Shown in pieces: positions 59,232 through 64,000 of a DNA stretch of 64,000 bases. How positions within the stretch are numbered: the first letter of the stretch is position 1; every line of letters begins with the position of its first letter. Source of the DNA: Vasconcelosia minhoensis LEGE 07310. GTDB lineage: Bacteria; Cyanobacteriota; Cyanobacteriia; Phormidesmidales; Phormidesmidaceae. Under the pieces are notes generated by a model that saw only the letters and a list, made by a program, of their open reading frames with translations, ran no database searches and was not told the DNA's origin. Position numbers and translations under genes: made by a program. Location of the stretch: assembly GCF_015207255.1 (NCBI RefSeq), contig NZ_JADEXG010000017.1, positions 20,017 through 84,016 on the forward strand, written 5' to 3'.

Positions 59232-59511
59232 GGCAGGTCCTTTTTGCTTCATCATTCAAACGCGCTTTCAAACGATTGACTCGGCGACAACCCAGCTTAC
59301 AAACACGAATCGAAGACCGATTAAGGCTGCTTGCAGGAAATCCGTTTGCTCCATCTCTGCAAACCATCTCTGCAAACCCATAGATTGAAGGGGAAACTGT
59401 CTGGAGCTTGGGCCTGCTCAGTTGAATATGATTGTCGCATTGTCTTTAACTACAGAAGATGCTGGGTCAGGGTCGAGCGGAGATTGACGCATCTGGCTAA
59501 TCCCATTTCTG
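59228..59511 (+). pseudogene. YafQ/RelE-like toxin gene disrupted by a 13-bp duplication
   Basis: The start reads MRQVLFASSFKRAFKRLTRR then IEDRLRLLAGNPF, a YafQ/RelE-fold toxin. A perfect 13-bp tandem duplication CCATCTCTGCAAA (59351-59363, 59364-59376) shifts the frame and brings in a stop at 59381-59383. Removing one copy restores the correct continuation SLQTHRLKGKLSGAWACSVE and YDCRIVFNY. A second probable shift near 59450 breaks the C-terminus, where a GQGRAEI remnant is readable. The toxin is inactive as written. Confidence 0.8.
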
Positions 59512-59735
59512 CAAGCGATCGCAGTTGGAAGGGTAAAGGATGAAGGTAAAGGGTGAGTCTTCGACTGGAGGATGTTGAGCTGCTCTAGCAGTTGAGGCCC
59601 TGGGAGGGCTTCATGCGTTTGTGAACTGCATCTTTGCAAGACTGGCAGACAAATAGTGTAGGTTTTGACATAGTTAGACAGTGATAAAAGTTTTCATGTT
59701 ACTTGGTTAATTTTCTCGCTCTATTAGGCTGATTC

Positions 59736-60713
59736 TCACTCCTCGACCAGATACTTAAACAAATCGTCGAGGACTAAGTTAGCAGCGATCGGACCCATGT
59801 TTATCCAATAGTTAGGAACTTCGTAGACCTCATCTTGCTGAACAGCATTCAACTTTAACCAGAGAGGATCTGCTTTCAACTGTTTCAACGCGCTTTGAGC
59901 CTCATTTGCCATTTCTTGATCGCTAGCAAATGTCCAGGCGAAGATAACATCGCCATCTATTTTGTAGAGTGATTCTTTACCGATCTCCATACTGAATGAG
60001 TTTTGAGGATTTGTTTGATAAGGTGGACGGGGCAACCCTGCATCCGCTACAATCGCCCCGCAAGAACTATCTTCAAGATAGATATTTAATCCATCTTGAA
60101 GAACACGAACAATCGAAACTTCTGTTTGCTTTAGGCGATCACCCATCTGTGCCTGAAACTCCTCGATTCGAGCATGGTAATCTGCCAATATTTGCTCGGC
60201 TTTATCAGTCTTTCCCAGAGCTTCTGCGTATTTGTTCAGCATTCTCTCCCACTCACCACTAGTTTCCACTTCCGCGATTACAGTTGGGGCAATCTGTGAC
60301 AGCAGATTGTAATTATTTTGGCTATCCCACGCTTTAGCACCCAAAATTAAATCAGGTTCTAAGGCAGCAATTACCTCTAAATTAGGACTGTCAAGATGAC
60401 CAACACTTGCAATCTCTCCTAATCTATTATTGAGATAATCGTATCCACGAAAGTATTTTCCAGGGACTTGAGTGCTGCCGACAGGATTTACCCCCAATGA
60501 AAGAACGGTATCCAAGCCTGTAGCAAGAACGACAACCCGTTGAGGATTCATGGAAATCTTGGTTTCACCAAAAGCATGCTTGACTACTCTGACAGCTTCA
60601 GTAGAAGAATTATCAACCTGAGAACTTGGTTGTCGAGGAGCATTTCCCCCACAGGCAGAAACAAAGACAAAAGTGAGAATTCCTATTATCAGTAAATGAC
60701 GTAGTTTTGACAT
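59736..60713 (-). CDS. iron-siderophore ABC transporter substrate-binding lipoprotein
   Basis: A FecB/FhuD-type periplasmic binding protein. The lipobox is FVFVSAC near residue 20 of the 325-residue product; the start at 60713 (MSKLRHLLIIG) is preferred over an ATG 24 bases upstream. Motifs of the two-lobed fold: PQRVVVLATGLDTVLSLGV and NLEVIAALEPDLILGAKAW. It delivers Fe-siderophore to a permease that is not in this window. It lies 97 bases downstream of the TonB receptor gene, same strand. Confidence 0.9.
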   Translation of the reverse strand: MSKLRHLLIIGILTFVFVSACGGNAPRQPSSQVDNSSTEAVRVVKHAFGETKISMNPQRVVVLATGLDTVLSLGVNPVGSTQVPGKYFRGYDYLNNRLGEIASVGHLDSPNLEVIAALEPDLILGAKAWDSQNNYNLLSQIAPTVIAEVETSGEWERMLNKYAEALGKTDKAEQILADYHARIEEFQAQMGDRLKQTEVSIVRVLQDGLNIYLEDSSCGAIVADAGLPRPPYQTNPQNSFSMEIGKESLYKIDGDVIFAWTFASDQEMANEAQSALKQLKADPLWLKLNAVQQDEVYEVPNYWINMGPIAANLVLDDLFKYLVEE

Positions 60714-60810
60714 GAGCGAAGGGAGTTTAAGGAGCAAGGAGCAGATAGCAATTAAGAATTTGCCAGTAGTACAATTAATTTCAGTGAATTAATTGTAACT
60801 ATGCTACTTT

Positions 60811-63483
60811 TTAAAACTTCACTGAAACCGTACCTAGTACTGTAAACGGCGCACCAGGAATGACTTCTGTTCTACCTGCCGTACCTTCAATAAATTCGGC
60901 ATCGAAAAGATTTTTAAAATTCAGGGCGAACCGATAGTTTTCTCGTTCGTAGTAAATTGCAGCATCGACACGAACATAATCGTCAACAAAGAAAGAATTA
61001 TCTAAATCTCCTGCCCGTTCGCCCACATAAAACACACCTGCACCAAATCCCAATCCTGCCAAATCACCCTCTTGCAGAGTATAAGTTGTCCACAGATTAA
61101 AATTATGCTCTGGCACGTTGACGAGGCGGTTGCCTACAGGAATCTCATTATCTTCTGTCACCTCCGCATCGGTATAGGCATACCCTGCAAAAATATTCCA
61201 GCCAGGCAAAATTTCTCCTTGAACATCTAGTTCGATGCCTCGACTTCTTTGTTCTCCTGTTTGAACGGAAAAATTTGGGTTATCGGGGTCTTCTGTAGTC
61301 ACATTGGTTAGAGTCGTGTCATAGAAAGCCAGAGTTGAAAACAGGCGGTCTTCGATAATTTCAGTCTTCACCCCAATTTCAAACCCCGTTCCTCGTTCGG
61401 GATCGAATGGCTCGTTATCGATATTCACGCCGCTTACTGGAGTAAACGAGCGAGTATAGCTAGCATACAGTGAAACTGGCTGTATGGGTTGATATACTAT
61501 GCCCACACGAGGGGAGAAAGCGTCGGCTTCTGTTTCTGTTACTTCACCATCAAAAGTTTCTTCTTGACTGAAAGTATCAAATCTACCTCCTACAACCAGC
61601 TTGAGATTATCCAGTAAGGCAATTTGATCTTGTAAATAGATTCCAATCGAATCGCTACTCTGTTCAAAATCGAAAGATCCAGATTCGTCAAAGATAAATT
61701 CTCTTGAAGGGTCAAAGATATCAATTGTAGCTCCCGTTCTGATTGTAGGTGCAGAACCGAAAAATGTATTGGCATATTCTAAGCCGAACAAGAGCGTATG
61801 CTCGATCTCACCTGTATCAAATTTAGCAATTAAATCGTTTTGAATAGTAAAAGTTTCAAAGGACTGATCTTGTCTAGTATCTGATATAGGAAAATTGCGG
61901 TCATCTTCCGACTCACCGTCAATTTCTATTGTAGATCCATTTACATCAGAAGTAGTGTAACGGATAAGTGAACGAAGAGATAGATTAGAGTTAAAACGAT
62001 GGTCGAGATAGAGTTCGGTACGAGTTTCGTCAAAATCTAGTCGCCCATCGGGATCTCCCAGAAAGGTATCAAAGGGAATATCGGCAACTTCGTCATCACT
62101 TAAAACGACCAGTCCGCGATCTATCGGTCGAGTGTCATGCAAATAAGAAAACTCTAAGCTCAACTCTGTATCGGGACTAATTTCCCAAGACAAAGTTGGC
62201 GCGACAAAAAAACGCTCCGTTTCTACGCCATCGCGAAAACTACCCGCGTTTTCATAAGCAGCGTTCAAACGATATGCCAAATTTCCGTTTTCCGTTAAAG
62301 GTCCTGAAAAATCTAAAGTCGGACGATAAAAATCAAAACTACCAGCCGTAAAAGCAATCTCGTAAAACGGTTCCCGTAACGGCTTTTTGGTCACAAAGTT
62401 AATGATTCCTGCTGGTTCGGCACGTCCGAATAAAATTGATGCAGGACCTTTGAGAATCTCTACACGATCGACATTGGCTAACTCAGTTTGAGTAGCAGAC
62501 GATAAAAAATCATCGCGAAAGCCATTGCGAAACTGCTCTGCTTCAAACCCTCGAATAATAAATCGTTCATCACGATTTCCTGCTGATTCTGCGAAGTTGA
62601 CACCAGCAGCATTTCGCACGACTTCACGCGCGTTAGTCGCCCCTTGGTCTTCAATGACCTGCTGCGGTATGACCTGAACCGAAGAGGGAGTATCTCGAAT
62701 TGGCGTATCGGTTCTGAGGGTGCTACTCGCATTGGGTACAAAGTAGTCAGAGCCAGCCTCTTCTCCGGTGACAATAACTTGAATTGCCTCATCTGCATCG
62801 GCAGCAGTGGCCACTCCCGGCACCACGCTCAGCACCAGATTTCCGGCTTCCGTGCTCACCTCAGCCTGCGGCGGCGCATCCGTCCCTGTAATTGAGACCC
62901 TAACGCCGCCATCTGGCAAACTCGTCACGCTGACCAGGGCAATCCCTTCCGCTGGGCCAAACTGCTCAAACATCTCACCTTCTGGCAGGGCCAGCACCGC
63001 ATTGGGGATGTCTGCCGTCAGTGCATTGCCCACCGTCTGAGTCGTTGGCGTTGGCAAGTCTCCCGCTGCCGTTTCCAGCACGATGGATAGTCCCGTTTCA
63101 GTGGGTTCAAGCCTGACCCCCGTAATTTGCACCTGCGACGCCTCGATCTGAGCCACCCAGTCTGCCACCGTAGTGGCTGGTCGGGAAGTGGGGGAGTCGG
63201 GAAGTGGGGAGATGGGGGGATGGACTTCGGCGTGCGACTGCGGCGAGCTCAGTCGAGTCGCGTTCGGTTCGGCGGAGGTTTCGACGATGGACTCAGCCGA
63301 ACCGCTCACCGTCGAAGGCAGCCGAACGGAAGATGGGTTTGCTTCTAGAATGGATTCGTCTGGTTGGCTATTGCCTTGAACGCCGACCTCTTCATTGGCC
63401 CAAGCCGCCCAAGCCGTTGGCGTCAAAATCACAGACAGGAGAGTTATCAGCCCCAGCGGGCTCAGTATCAGTAATGCTTTCAC
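60811..63483 (-). CDS. TonB-dependent siderophore receptor with AMIN domain
   Basis: An 890-residue outer-membrane receptor for Fe-siderophores. It has a signal peptide (ALLILSPLGLITLLSVILTP) and an AMIN domain (about 110-225; VQITGVRLEPTETGLSIVLE) that probably anchors it to peptidoglycan. A TonB-box-like IQVIVTGEE (about 233), a plug (about 255-370; TPSSVQVIPQQVIEDQGATN; VEILKGPASILFGR) and a long beta-barrel follow. It ends in VLGTVSVKF with the outer-membrane signature Phe. The AMIN addition is common in cyanobacterial receptors. Confidence 0.93.
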   Translation of the reverse strand: MKALLILSPLGLITLLSVILTPTAWAAWANEEVGVQGNSQPDESILEANPSSVRLPSTVSGSAESIVETSAEPNATRLSSPQSHAEVHPPISPLPDSPTSRPATTVADWVAQIEASQVQITGVRLEPTETGLSIVLETAAGDLPTPTTQTVGNALTADIPNAVLALPEGEMFEQFGPAEGIALVSVTSLPDGGVRVSITGTDAPPQAEVSTEAGNLVLSVVPGVATAADADEAIQVIVTGEEAGSDYFVPNASSTLRTDTPIRDTPSSVQVIPQQVIEDQGATNAREVVRNAAGVNFAESAGNRDERFIIRGFEAEQFRNGFRDDFLSSATQTELANVDRVEILKGPASILFGRAEPAGIINFVTKKPLREPFYEIAFTAGSFDFYRPTLDFSGPLTENGNLAYRLNAAYENAGSFRDGVETERFFVAPTLSWEISPDTELSLEFSYLHDTRPIDRGLVVLSDDEVADIPFDTFLGDPDGRLDFDETRTELYLDHRFNSNLSLRSLIRYTTSDVNGSTIEIDGESEDDRNFPISDTRQDQSFETFTIQNDLIAKFDTGEIEHTLLFGLEYANTFFGSAPTIRTGATIDIFDPSREFIFDESGSFDFEQSSDSIGIYLQDQIALLDNLKLVVGGRFDTFSQEETFDGEVTETEADAFSPRVGIVYQPIQPVSLYASYTRSFTPVSGVNIDNEPFDPERGTGFEIGVKTEIIEDRLFSTLAFYDTTLTNVTTEDPDNPNFSVQTGEQRSRGIELDVQGEILPGWNIFAGYAYTDAEVTEDNEIPVGNRLVNVPEHNFNLWTTYTLQEGDLAGLGFGAGVFYVGERAGDLDNSFFVDDYVRVDAAIYYERENYRFALNFKNLFDAEFIEGTAGRTEVIPGAPFTVLGTVSVKF

Positions 63484-63670
63484 GATCTCGCCTCACACAC
63501 AACTCCAGCAAAATGACCTCTCATTCCCACCCGCACATCAGGGGGTAGTTGAGAAGCATTTTCAAGAACAATAGAGAAAGCTTACGGGATATCAGGAGGG
63601 CGATCTACTCTAATCGGCCCAGTTTTGACTCCAATCGGACTGGGCAGGTCATTCTAAACCTCACTTGTAA

Positions 63671-64000
63671 CTACTCAGGCTGAAACACCGGAAGAATAGG
63701 GCTACCCGTAAAAGCACTTTTCAAGGCATCAAGTACAGCAATCCCCTGCTTTCTTAATGTCGAGATGTAGCCCCGAATGCGGCAGAACTGTTGCCCCCCG
63801 GCAGCGGTTCGAAAGCAGCCTGAAATCTTCTGCTTGAGCTTCATCATCCGGACATCGCGTTCCGCCTGGTTGTTATCAAAGGGCACTCGAAAGTCATACA
63901 TGAAGGCCAAGACAGCCGTGTCATGGAAGTCGAGTCGGTCGAGTAAGTTTTTGGGTGGGCTTTGTTTCGGACGCCCTCGTCTTTTTGGGGTGTCGGCCTC
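63671..64000 (-). mobile_element. IS66-family transposase, C-terminal part
   Basis: The reading frame is open to the right edge, so the transposase continues outside the window. The C-terminus is typical of IS66 Tnp[17 protein letters not shown], then [20 protein letters not shown] and [20 protein letters not shown]. Catalytic Glu of the DDE triad is the Glu in [13 protein letters not shown]. The insertion sequence borders lie right of this window or in the 63.5-63.67 kb gap. It marks the siderophore island as a mobile region. Confidence 0.88.

Noticed and set aside
63500..63670. Search for the IS66 inverted-repeat end
   Set aside because: No terminal repeat could be identified with confidence without the other end of the element.

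Overview
The window is chromosomal DNA of a cyanobacterium. The evidence is a complete phycobilisome core operon (apcE, apcA, apcB, apcC), the split cyanobacterial ATP synthase operon, small photosynthesis genes (petN, psbY, a Hlip, ycf54), cyAbrB, a cyanoexosortase B, and very frequent HIP1 palindromes (GCGATCGC). The three-repeat ApcE suggests a tricylindrical phycobilisome core. The species cannot be named from this; a Leptolyngbya-like lineage is only a guess. Most of the window is fairly GC-rich core genome. From about 55 kb onward the base composition is more AT-rich and the content becomes accessory.

Layout. 0-5.4 kb: a cut-off EamA transporter, mltA, small hypotheticals, a frameshifted remnant, a secreted 18-residue-repeat protein, a hicAB pair with a DUF6188-like gene, and a COP23 protein. 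5.4-11.6 kb: the ATP synthase operon on the minus strand (subunit I, a, c, b', b, delta, alpha, gamma; beta and epsilon are absent, as usual in cyanobacteria). 11.8-18.5 kb: a methyltransferase, apcEABC and a Hlip. 19.3-24.5 kb: cyAbrB, cobalamin genes cbiET and cobH, an OB-fold lipoprotein, then folD, crtE and a PAP2-like gene. 24.5-32.6 kb: ycf54 and a minus-strand exopolysaccharide/exosortase cluster (Wzc-like kinase, frameshifted SLBB export protein, cyanoexosortase B with its partner protein, DegT aminotransferase). 32.8-45.2 kb: ndk, terC, clpP, petN and a 55-residue partner, rsmB, psbY, rdgB, a ureE-ureF-ureG-urtA operon, crtD and a second hicAB. 45.4-54.5 kb: clpC, an ABC-class ATPase, a DUF2808 protein, ribokinase, a pentapeptide-repeat protein and hypotheticals.

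At about 54.55 kb there is an unmistakable 5' half of rnpB (RNase P RNA). After roughly 145 bases it stops matching and runs into a decayed MFS transporter. The rest of the window is a patchwork: an antitoxin remnant, a Uma2 nuclease, a fragment of a siderophore-binding protein, an intact MFS exporter, a DUF29 gene, a VapBC-like pair, a toxin gene broken by a 13-bp duplication, an intact siderophore-binding lipoprotein, an AMIN-containing TonB-dependent receptor, and the end of an IS66-type transposase leaving the window. The most notable observations are the broken rnpB, the decaying iron-siderophore island next to it, the one-base frameshift in the polysaccharide export gene, and the small 18-residue-repeat secreted protein. 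I see no CRISPR array, no tRNA and no clearly new multi-gene defence system.
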